NCBI RefSeq assembly: GCF_001039355.2
Contig: NW_019776168.1
Coordinates: 425,905-489,904, forward strand
DNA from: Lingula anatina
Lineage: Eukaryota > Brachiopoda > Lingulata > Lingulida > Lingulidae
Length of the DNA stretch: 64,000 nucleotides
Direction of reading: 5' to 3'
Position numbers and translations under genes: made by a program. The stretch's first letter is position 1. Each line of letters starts with the position of its first letter. Shown piece by piece: positions 1 through 10,493 of this stretch. The notes beneath the pieces were generated by a model that was not told where the DNA came from, did not search any database, and saw only the letters and a program-made list of their open reading frames with translations.

Positions 1-2182
1 TCGGTTGTTCTTCTCTGGATATGGTGGCTGCCCATTGCTGAGAACTTCCCAAAGAAAGATGCCAAAGGCCCACACATCAGACTTTGTGCTGTATACGGCT
101 TCTTCCAATACTTCTGGTGCAGCCCATTTCACAGAGATTTTTTCATTTTTGCAAGCCCTGTAGCGGTCATCTTCTACATATCTTGCCATCCCAAAATCTG
201 CTAACTTTGCATGGAAACTTTCATTGAGGAGGACATTTCTGGCTGCAACATCACGATGCAGTATATATCTCTGGCGCTCAAGGTATTTCAAAGCAGATGC
301 AATGTTCTCAAAGACATCGAAGTAAGGCAGATCTGAGACTTCATTATTCTTCAGCCATTGTCGAAGATTTCCACATGGCATCTTCTCCATAACGATGGCA
401 AATGGTTCTTGTGAAAAGCGAACTCCCACCAGCTTTATTATGTGATCATGGCATAGGCGCATCAAGGTCTGTGCTTCATTCAAAAAGTCATCCTCAGCTG
501 AATCGGAAACATCTTGTGTATGGAGCATTTTTGCAGCCACATCTTGGGTTTTTAATGTAGCATTGACAACAATACCAAACTGCCCATTTCCAAGCTTTGT
601 GCCTTCTTGGAGGTCATCTTCAATCTCAAAGGATTTCTGGTAGTGATGACCAGGTGTGATGGCAAGGTGGGCTTCTTTAAATGGACGTCTCAGTCTTGTG
701 ACAAGTCCATATCTGCTGCAGCGGAAATAGTTCACCAAGTCCTTAAGTGTTGGAAACACGCGGTAATCTCCACCAAGACTAAACTCTCTGTCTTCTTCTT
801 TTATTGGATAGGGCCAGACTTGGCCAAACTCATCACAAACTGCTAGGTAATAACCATCATTCTTGGAGGAGGGATAGACCATGAAGCAGCCTTCTCGTTT
901 TCTTTGCTGAAGCATAAAAGTGGCATTCTTGGTAGTAATGCGAATGGGATAGAACCATGGTTCTTTTTCAGGTCCACCATAAAGAGAAACCTTTGAAGCT
1001 GGAATGCAAAAAGATCTCCCATCTAAATCATAGGCAATGCATGCAGGTGGTTGGTCTCTCAGATAGTCACCGCTGTGTTCTATCAGGAGTGGTGTTCCTT
1101 CTTTAAGGCATATAGCATTTTCTTCAACTTTACAAAATTCAGTGCCATCTACCTGTATGACTGGGTAATTGGAAGTGGACTGTCGTCGAAATTTTTTTGC
1201 TACCAATTTGGCTCGTGTAGCTTTCTCCCCAGCAGCTGACTTCAAGGCAGATTTGTGATCATCTGTGTACTGTGGCTTTATCACTTTTCTTTCTCTCACA
1301 TTTGCATAATCGGGTTCCTTGTCTTCTTTGTTTTTGTCTTTGTCTAACCTCTGCAATGCCGCTGCCACTTTCCCACTCCCCAGCTTTGGGTTTTGGCATT
1401 ACCTGAGGTTTTTGCTTCACTGCTGTCTCAGCTCCACTCTTTTTCTCCAAACCCTCAGGAATAAGGAAGAATTTTTTGCATGCAAATGTTTCTGTGCAAT
1501 TTTGAGATGGCTGTGGAAAATCTTCATCTAAAAACACCTCGCTGAAGTCATGCAAAGGAAGGACTATTACATCTTCTTTAAGAAAGGCTTCAACTAGCTC
1601 ATCTGGTTCATGGGCACTTGAATAACGTGACTTTTTAGAGTATTTGGATTTGGGTTTGGTGCCTTTTCTGGCTTCTTGCCTTATCTTTCCTACTTCAGAT
1701 ATCCCCATGTTGGAGACATCTTCTGACACCAAGATGTACCCATCATTGTCCAGCTCATCTTCATACAGATGATCAGTTGTGTCATTTGGATGAACGGTCC
1801 CCACATTATCTTTTATTGACTCCTTTGTTATGGCTGCCAACAGATAACTTGAATCATAAAAATATTCATCATCATCCCTCTCCTCTTCCTTGTCAAATGC
1901 ATCTTGAACGAGGTTTCTCAAATGTTCTTGGCCGGTTTCAACAAGAGCTTTCATTAAGACCTTGAATGCTGCGTCCCCACGATGCGAAATAATTTCTAGG
2001 AACTTTTCACAGCTCTTTTGACGAGTTTGACATTGCCGTACATCTTCATGCATGTGGTCTGTGAGCACCCCTTCCTGTATCAGGTGAGCACTGAACTCTG
2101 GGTCCAACACATCCAGGTCACGGATTAGAGCCACTCTACATTTGTTCAAGGCTTTGCGGTACTCTTCACGCATAGACCCCAT
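1..2182 (-). CDS. CARD - SH3-like - SH2 - tyrosine kinase (partial, 3' end outside window)
   Basis: A cytoplasmic non-receptor tyrosine kinase with an N-terminal death-fold domain. Seen: residues 1-95 form a CARD (KALNKCRVALIRDLDVLDPE...ALVETGQEHLRNL, like the CARDs of RAIDD or caspase-9). An acidic then basic linker to about 350 carries several tyrosines, including a YANV motif (Grb2-type YxN). It is followed by a degenerate SH3 (about 365-405), an SH2 starting at EPWFYPI (about 408-505), and a kinase from about 525. Kinase motifs are GNGQFG loop, VAAKML lysine, HRDVAARN (catalytic Asp codon 250-252), DFG, and WAAPEVL. HRDVAARN differs from the HRDLRAAN of Src kinases. The frame changes once at a C4 run (1378-1381); reading one base fewer keeps the protein open to the window edge. 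The ATG at 2182 lies 8 nt after an acceptor (AG at 2191-2192), so the 5'UTR is spliced, but the coding part has no intron. The SH2 lacks the usual phosphotyrosine-binding Arg. Domain calls are firm; the biological role is inferred. Confidence 0.85.
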
Positions 2183-2491
2183 TTTATACCCTGCAAATGA
2201 AAAAAATAATAATAAAATTTAATAAATATCTGCATTTATGTAATGACATATACTGTCTGCTACAGCACCAACAGAAGCAAGGGCTTCCACAATTATTACT
2301 TTTTACAGATATTTTCAAACAAGGTACATGTAAACACATAAAAAAAGAGCAAAATCAGGGCATATTTAAATACGTTTTCATTTTTACATTTTCTTTCATA
2401 TGAAAAGGTGGATTCAGTAACTGTTGATCTACATGTATGTCATCAAAATAAAACTGCAGCAACATGGAAATAAAATTTTGTATGTCCCACT

Positions 2492-2647
2492 CAGTGTTTG
2501 CCTCTTAGGAAAATAAGTTGCTGGACCGAAAGTCCAGCCATCTTGAAAAGTAGCTGGACTGAATGTCTGCCGGGTGGGAAAACTTCTCAGCCCGTCCTGA
2601 AAGTTGTCAGCCCCGGGCAGACCGTCCAGCCTTAATTTCTAACACTG
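2492..2647. mobile_element. hAT-like MITE (156 bp)
   Basis: The ends are short inverted repeats (CAGTGTTTG at left, reverse complement of CAGTGTTAG at right). The flanks are a near-matching 8-bp pair (gtcccact at 2484-2491, accccact at 2648-2655). CAGTG-type ends with 8-bp duplications are typical of hAT elements. The interior is GC-richer than its surroundings and non-coding. Confidence 0.5.
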
Positions 2648-2830
2648 ACCCCACTTCATTTAATAGGTACAAATGTACTTCACCTATCAAATTTTAATGG
2701 TTAACTCAGACAAACAGAGTCAGGCTCAGTGTCAGATTTCAATTAAAATCTCCCTGGAGTTAAACCTTTCTGCGAGTTCAGCATACGAGTATAAAGAGGC
2801 CTACACATTCTGCCAGCTAGTGTATAATTA

Positions 2831-2994
2831 GTATAGTATAGTATAGTATAGTATAGTATAGTATAGTATAGTAAAGCATAGTATAGTATAGCATAGTATA
2901 GTATAGCATAGCATAGCATAGCATAGCATAGCATAGCATAGCATAGCATAGCATAACATAGCATATAGCATAGCATAGCATAGTATAGTATAGT
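2831..2994. repeat. Pentanucleotide tandem repeat (GTATA)n/(GCATA)n
   Basis: About 33 units of 5 bp. The left part is GTATA, the middle is a homogeneous block of GCATA, and the right end returns to GTATA before breaking into GTAGA units (3001-3017). Because the unit is 5 bp, open frames of Tyr/Leu/Cys/Ala cross it on the minus strand; these are not genes. Confidence 0.95.
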
Positions 2995-3215
2995 TGTACT
3001 GTAGAGTAGAGTAGAGTAGCTAGGGTATATAAGTGATAACAACTCACAAAATTCACAAACGGCCTGAACACAGAAAGTTGAAATACGGGTACTGTGTTAT
3101 TTATTGCTTACCTGTCCAAGTCTGGCTTGTAGCTTTTATTCGAGCATTCAGTGACTTTGGGTTAATCACCACTAGAGTCTACCATTCGGCTTCCAAATCA
3201 TTTACCTATAGATCT

Positions 3216-3315
3216 GATAGATCGGCTGATAGATTTACCTGAAAACTACGCAAACTACTTAATCTAATAGATCGGCTGATGGATTTACCCGAAAACTCCT
3301 ACGCAAACTTCCTAC
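3216..3315. repeat. Two-copy 50-bp tandem duplication
   Basis: The words atcggctgat at 3221 and 3271 and the following gatttacc(c/t)gaaaact are repeated at exactly 50 bp spacing with a few differences. Confidence 0.75.
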
Positions 3316-4290
3316 ACACTCTACGCATCGTTACTTCCGCACCTATAGCTTCATAAATTCCAAACTGCTGCCTCGATTTCGGCACAGTGGCTTATGTTCA
3401 ATTTTCGACATATATATACGTAAACGAGGTCATTTAAGTTACAGAGTGAGTCTGACGCATCGGATACAGTCACTAGCTGGGCAAAACCACGTTATCTAAG
3501 GTCCGGGATGGAAATCCCGAGGTTACCAAGTGGGCTGATCAAATATTAGCTGATCAGCCCTAGTTTCCATGGCACATATCCTAATAATAGGCCAATTTAC
3601 TGTATTTCAATAGGCCTAACTTAACCCTCACCTTTAAAATATTAGGGCCTATTTGCATTTTCTGTCTTTTCGACGAAGTCTGCAAAGTGAAAGTAAGAAG
3701 GCTAAAAGAATTCTCCAGATCGACACACGAGTCACTGACGAGGGGCACGTAGGCATACAGTGTACCTCTTAGTGTATAGTGTTGATGGTAGGCCTAATAA
3801 TTAAAACCTGTGTAAACTAATATAAGGTATACCCTAGTGCGCACTCAGCGTTGAAACGACACAAATTAATGCCATAGAGTCCTATTTAAATAGATTACTG
3901 ATTATAACTTATGAGAAAGAGAACTCGGAAGTAGTGTACATAAGTACGTAAATTCGCAAGAAAGGAGACTACTACATATGTAGTAAGTAATTAAATAGAG
4001 AAATGTTAAACTGATTAAATCAATAAACAGGATAAAGATAAACCAGCGCAAAAGTAATTGATTAACCAAAAAGTGTTTATCAAGTACCAATTTTCAAATT
4101 TGCAAATAAAATTCATGATTCCTTCGTTTTAGACCCTACTCGAATAAGTTAATTCCTTGTTAATAGGCCTACTGGTACATGTACCAGATGAATAAATGTG
4201 CTTCCAGACACAATGCCCCTATTAATTAATTATAATTAATTAATAATAAATAAATACATGAGAAGTACCAATACATAAATAAATATACGA

Positions 4291-4314
4291 AAAACAAACA
4301 AACAAACAAACAAA

Positions 4315-4369
<55 letters not shown>

Positions 4370-4371
4370 AA
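4291..4371. repeat. (CAAA)n then (TAAA)n microsatellite
   Basis: Uninterrupted tetranucleotide runs, first AAAC then AAAT units. Confidence 0.95.
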
Positions 4372-4632
4372 TAGACACTCCAGTTAACAAAGCAACTGAA
4401 AATGAATCAGAGACGGTAAAATCGATGCATTTCTCTTTCGCAGGTAATCTTAAATTTTATTGAAAAACCAAGACATGTCACTGCTCAAAGAAAAAGGAGC
4501 AAACAAAGAAATAAATGGGTAGATACATCGATAAAAGAATACATCATTAGAATTGTCGATAACGATATAGTTTAAAGAGAATAGAGCTTCTAGATAATCA
4601 TTTTTTTTTTTTTTTGCATTACATAAATCCCC

Positions 4633-4638
4633 TTTATT
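4633..4638 (-). terminator. Candidate polyadenylation signal of protease B
   Basis: AATAAA on the minus strand, about 430 nt after the protease B stop codon. A second copy lies at 4456-4461. Confidence 0.35.
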
Positions 4639-5071
4639 GCCAGAAACATTTGCATATTTCAAAAAAAATATTAAAGAATTTTAAACTGCTTTTATAAAAT
4701 ATACCCCTTAAAAGCTAGGAAGCAGAAATTTAAACTGGTATGCCCAGTTTTAACTAACCAATGCGTCTAAAACACGCCAGGCCAGAGATTTAATGTGTGC
4801 ATTTCACCAATATGCATGTATATTATCAGTGACGTTATCCTATTTGTCCCGGCTTTTACAGAAAAACACAGCACGTCAGTGTTCGTATTTACACCAAGAC
4901 TGCAGTTCTAAAGTATACAACAGTCGCCTCACTTAAACTTTTTACAGATAAGTGAGTTGTCGCCGTTTCTATTGGCATTTTGAAAATGTACAACGGTTCA
5001 ACTTCTCGGTAGTATTAGAAAAAGTTTTGCAGTCATCCCTGCCGTAAATGAAGCACTTTTCTCGACACCTT

Positions 5072-8000
5072 TTAAAGTTGCATTTTTCTCATTTGCTCTT
5101 GTATCCAGTCGTAGTACATAGAGACCACAGTGTAGACTCCCGGCTTTTTGGGCCATCCGCAACCATCTCCGAAACTCACTAAGCCTACAATATAATGAAA
5201 GAGGAAAACCATAAGGTGGCAGTAATAACTCATAAAAATGCCGTAAAAACATTTCTGTTATGAATAAATCGCATCAGATAAATCTTAACATTTTTAATCT
5301 AGATTTATTACGGGAAACGTGTATGCTGACATTGTGTAGGTCGACATTTAGCTTGTGTAGTGCATGCATCATTACCCTCTCCCTTGTGCCTTGGGTTTAT
5401 AGGCATACCCTATTTGGGCAGATAGGCTTACTTGTAGGCCTATACCCTGTTGATGGCACCGAATAGATATTTCGGTCGTAAGCAAAATATTTGTTAGCTT
5501 CCTCAACGAGAGGACGGCTGTGATGATGTATCATTACTATAAAAATTGTTCTACTTTTCATTTTTTTTTTGTTCAATATTGAATTTTTTTGCTGTTGCAA
5601 TTTTGCACAATATACACAAATGTAGGAGCCTGAGCAAAATCAAATTGAACTGAATGTATGTCCATTATCAGCTCTCCCAACCAATGATTTAAATATGTAG
5701 AACATTCCAAAACTTACCGAAAAGATACCATTTCCCGTCATGTGGGCACATCAACGGCCCTCCGCTGTCCATCTGAAAAAAAAAAAAAAACATATAGAAT
5801 TTGAAGCTCTTGAAAAGGTACATTCAAACTGGAGAAAAATAAAAAACTACCCTTGTTCGTGGTTAAGATCGTTGGGTGGGATAATGCTTGAAACTGATGC
5901 TATAAACTATGCTTGAATTGTTTGTGAAGTAGGCCTACATGTAGAACCATTTGTTAATAGAAAAAAAAAGACAAACTGTAATAAAAGTTGTTGTAATTGA
6001 TATACTGAATCTGTTCACCTACATTAACACAACTAATTTTCAAACTTGAAATCTTGCGGCATCTACATGTAACAACCAGATGGCATACAGTATCTATAAT
6101 TTGATTGCATGTGAACGGCAGTTGGACCAATTTCCATTTGAAATTGACCCTGTGTGAACCGTACCTTGCATGAGTCTCTCCCGCCTTGGAGACTAGCTGC
6201 ACACGCCATTGTGTCAGAAATATTGAAGGACGGCAGCAGATTTCGACACGTTGTCATTTCCAAAATCGGCACCTCCACATAATACAGCTTGTCGCTCCAC
6301 TGCCATCTCGGTATCTTGTCGTTTGACTCTGCCTCTGAAATTAAAACACAAGGAAAATTAAAATTAAAACCCATACATTTAATTGGTGATGTTTGCAGTT
6401 TAACCACTTAATTTTAGTCCGACAATGAAACTATGATATTACCGATGATTTAAAAGACAACAGATTTATGAATGAAGTTTCAAATTTTTGTCGATTTTTC
6501 GATACGTCGACCTGAAAGCAAAGTGACACCGCTGCAAGGGTTTTATTCAGATGAAAAATAAGAACAAAACGTAAATAATAGAATTACTGTTCGAGTCTGA
6601 ACGAAAAGGTTGCTAAAGCAGGACAGAGCAAACAGACCCCTTATTAAACAGTTGGCTGAGAAGGCTAAAGTACATATACATATATACATCGACTACAGCT
6701 AACACTTTCTGGAATTACTTTATCAACAAACAAAGCGTGATTTTAATAATTATAATAATTATGATCAGGCAGTGGTATCTGTATATTATATTTTATTTCT
6801 CTTTTTATGTTTTTTTTTCACAATATGAATATGACTCTTATAGTAAAAAATGAAAAATTAGATAAATAAAAGGACAGAGACCGTCAGCAACCCCCGTCAT
6901 GAGATTGACACTGTACATACGTTTAGAAAAGCCCCAACCAGCGACAATGCATTTGGTTCCGCCATCTTCTCGGAAGGTAGGCAAACAGATAGGGCTGACG
7001 TATTTACTCCCTGCCACAGGTCGGTCAAGTTTCACCAATGTCACATCATTGTTCAGAGTTGCTGGATCAAAATCTGGATGGTTTTCCCACGTAGCTACAG
7101 TATAAACTTGCTCAGAACCCTCCTCCAGTAGCAGGTCTGACTCTCCAAGCGTGATCTGCCACTGGTCTAGTCTTTCACTAAATTAATCATAATAGGCTTT
7201 GTATAATGAAAACACATTTTAAACACCATTTGCTAGTGGTGAGCGCGCGCGCGCGAGAGAGAGAGAGAGATAGAGGGAGGGAGAGAGAGAGAGATCAACC
7301 GTAAAGTACTGATGATCATAACAGGATATACATGTAGGCCCTACTTGTACCTCGATTAATATACATATGCAATTAAAGGAGAATCAATTAGGTCGATAAC
7401 ATAATATTTAGATAACTACATGTACAAATATCTAATGAGCAAAAAAAAAAAGGTTTATTTAAAATACATGCAGCTAAGAGTGTTAGATACCGCCACACAA
7501 CAAAACAAAATCAGAGAGAGAGGGGATATAGAAAGAAAGAGTGATGATAACGATAAAAATATCAAATAATTTCTCAGTTAACACCCGTGGTATTTTCATC
7601 AATCATCTTTATTCAAGCCATTAACTATGTTTTAATACAATAATATGAAAATAGATGTGTTCACAACTTCACAGAGAAATATGGATGATATTCTTCAATG
7701 TAAAAAGAGTAGAGAAAGGACGTGGCACACATGGAATACACGATACATGTACATTGTAACTTACCCGAAAAACGTAGCACAGTGAGCCGCAGTGAGCATA
7801 AACTGTGGGGCAATAAGTACTCCTCCACACAAATGACCCAGTATAGGGGGGCGACCATAAGCTATTTGTGCCTACAATATATGATAGAACATTCGACTGT
7901 GAAAAAGATGTACATTTCATTGGCATTGACAAATAAATGAAAAAGGTGTATATGTAATTGGCACTTTGTAGCCATTTCAGTCTTAAAAGTGAACTGCGAT

Positions 8001-10493
8001 TTACAAAATTGCACATACTGTATATCGATTTGTAGATTTGCCAGAAAGCAATATACACAGATTTACTCAAATAAAGATGAAATATTTAACACCAATAACC
8101 GAAATTTGCAAGCGTATATTGCAACTTTGTATCTTATCAAAATTCCATAAACTTGAAATGATTGCTGTGGCACTTCCAGCAGAAAGCGCATCATCTGACC
8201 CACGTATTCTCTAAGCAATTAAAAGGGTACAAGATCGATTTTAGGCAGAGGAAAGGAACTTATATATTGCAAAGAGAATTATTCCCTATTCCCCCTAGAA
8301 TAGATAGATCGTTATTTTAGAAATTGCGGTGAGCGAAAAATTCCATTACCCCCATCATTTCATTACGCGTTGTGACCAAATGCGCGTATTTTTGACACTT
8401 TTAAGTCATTTTTGCTTAAGAGTCGAACTTTCTAATGCGCTCAATTTGGGCCAAATAATGCAAGTGAATAATGATTCATCCCGTAAGTGTCGGTGGTAGC
8501 ATTTTGGATAATGATATTCAAATAATGGTGCGAAATGGTCTTTTCAAGCAACATTTTTGTTCGAATAACTGTGGTTCATCTCTTTTTCCTGACCAGTGTT
8601 TTTATTTGGAAATATCATTTATCATCATGTTACGTAAACTTACTTGTTCTTTTGCTTTCAGTATTTTAAAACGTACCACGTAAAACACCATTTACCTTAT
8701 AAAGCACCCTGAATCAACAGACCTCACCTCTGTTAACAGTCAAAACCTAACGGAGGAGCGCATACTCTGTAGAGTTTTATTTACCCTAAGTTCTCAAAAA
8801 CACAGTAACACTCGTTCAATTCTAACACCCCAACTTCAAGAGAAGTCACCATGACTCTCCCCCATACCTCTATACCGACAACTCTGCGTTACCTAGTTAA
8901 ATCAGTAGAGATCTAGAAAAGAGGCGGTATATCAACTCACCACCCAAGGCCAGTTCCCTGGCTCTGCGGGTTTACCACCGATGATCCTCTTTCTACTGTC
9001 TCTGAATCCGGGCGTGGGGAGACTCTGAACGCCGCATTGGTGTGATGGAGGTTCTGTAGGGGGGAATTTGGATAGAAACTCTTTAAGGCCCTTGTCATCT
9101 GTGGAACCGGGTTTTTCTTGCCACCATTTGTTATCTTTAAACCATAGCCGGCCGTGCAGTTGGTTTTCTTTATATGGAAAATGGTGGTTATATTCCCATG
9201 AGTTACCGTTGAAAATGAACCGGCCATCCGTAGTTGGTATGAGCCCGCCAGCTGAAATTAAAGGGACAAGCTTGACAGGTTACGGTTATTTGTTTAGTTT
9301 TTTTTTTTCATTGTGATAACTGTAGTGTCTTTGACTGTGCTCACCGTTTTGTTTTAATGTATTGGCGTGAACTTAATGCTTCATGAGACGATTTCGCTTC
9401 ACAGGAGAAAACCAGTTTTTCACATGACTGATCTAATCATCTTCTCCATTCCCTGTACGACATCTGTTTTGATTCGTAAATATAGGTCTACAAGAGCAGT
9501 GCACGTGACAGGCAGAGAAAAATATGTACCATTGCATGCTCAGTTTTCATCTCATTACCTGAATTTTGAATTAGGTTGGACCTTTTTCTGTTGTTGGAAA
9601 ACACGTGGAATGCAATGATTGCTTTTTTATTTCAATTAGACAAATTAGAAAGTATTGATTTTATGGAAATGACTCGGAAAATAGACACTGAAATTGTCCC
9701 ATCAAGTACATCAAGTAAATGATGTTCAAGATCGCAATAGTTCTAATTCACTAGTTCGGAAAAAAGGAAAAAAAAAAACAGGTGTAAATTAAGGTTTCGG
9801 TGGTCGTGCTCGGTCAAGAAAAGGTCGTCTTTTACGCGTACGGTGATTAAGTGAAGGAGTGATTAATTTGAAAAATATTCGACGACGTCATTAAATTTGC
9901 TTATGTTTTATTTCGTGTCAATATTCCGCGGGCATCTCTTTAACTGGCATTCATATCCAAATCATGTGCTACAACCATTTGGAAAAATCACAATATCATT
10001 TTAAGATAAATGAAAAATACAGAAAAAAAGAAAAAGAAAAGGAACAGAGAGAGAGAGAGAGGGGGGGAGAGAAAAGATAAAAATAAAAGAAAAAATAATT
10101 GTATCCCAACCGACAGTGTTGAAAAAACAAATGCTTGGATAATCATCCATTTAATTCTGGCTTCAGATACTTGGATAACCATGTATTCACTTCTGGCTAA
10201 TATTGACTAAAGAAAAACTGTATAATAAACTTTTAAAAAACATTTTAGTACGGTTAACTACATCTTTTTTCTAATTCAACAGAGCTTGACTACCTTTAAC
10301 TTTCTACGAAACTAGTGGATGAAATAAATAATTAATCTTAATACAAATGACACCACGTCGAGACACTGTAAACAGTAAGCAATTAGAAATAATTTGGCAG
10401 CTGCTCCTACTGATATTCGTATAAATATTAAAACAATATTCTACCTGATAACTGAAAACAGATCAGAAGAACCACTATCAAACTCATCTTCAT
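5072..10493 (-). CDS. Secreted trypsin-like serine protease B, 353 aa, seven exons
   Basis: Exons: 10445-10493, 8941-9251, 7765-7871, 6921-7177, 6165-6334, 5718-5772, 5072-5184. All borders are GT/AG and the phases match (1,0,2,1,0,1), giving 1062 nt. The protein starts with a signal peptide ([17 protein letters not shown]). A pro-region of about 85 residues follows, with one Cys (SHQCGV) that probably tethers it after cleavage at RKR|IIGG (Ile106). Chymotrypsin-fold triad: His150 in LTAAHC, Asp200 in NNDVTLVKL, Ser301 in MDSGGPL. Asp189 (GRDSCK) and two pocket glycines (VSFGDG, KPGVY) predict cleavage after Arg/Lys. The residue before DSGGP (position 193) is Met instead of Gly, altering the oxyanion hole. 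Intron positions and phases equal those of protease A. Substrate unknown. Confidence 0.9.
7240..7293. repeat. (CG)n/(GA)n simple repeat
   Basis: A GC dinucleotide run followed by a GA run with a few interruptions, inside protease B intron 3. Confidence 0.9.

Larger units (their letters stand above)
2191..3111 (-). other. Putative 5'UTR intron of the CARD-kinase gene
   Basis: Reading the minus strand, a strong donor (ACAG|GTAAGC) lies at 3112/3111. A pyrimidine-rich acceptor ending TTTGCAG lies at 2191, just before the kinase ATG. Joining them would give a leader exon upstream of 3112. The intron holds a hAT-like inverted-repeat element (2492-2647) and a pentanucleotide satellite (2831-2994). 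The leader exon itself is inferred; a TATATATA stretch at about 3411 could serve its promoter. Confidence 0.35.
3316..5071. other. Spacer between the CARD-kinase and protease B
   Basis: No convincing coding sequence on either strand. It contains a small hairpin (gggctgatca ... tgatcagccc, about 3529-3560), a long AAAC/AAAT microsatellite, and TTTATT motifs at 4456 and 4633. On the minus strand the latter read AATAAA and are the likely polyadenylation signals for protease B. Confidence 0.5.

Noticed and set aside
1330-1381. 52-nt mini-intron in the CARD-kinase as the cause of the frame change
   Set aside because: It restores the frame but has no pyrimidine tract and is shorter than any other intron here. 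A homopolymer error in GGGG is simpler, though this was kept as an alternative.
1319-1531. Plus-strand frames over the kinase linker
   Set aside because: Antisense shadows of the CARD-kinase coding sequence.
2743-3071. Minus-strand open frames rich in Tyr/Leu/Cys over the pentanucleotide repeat
   Set aside because: A 5-bp repeat without stop codons stays open in several frames; it has no splice or start context.
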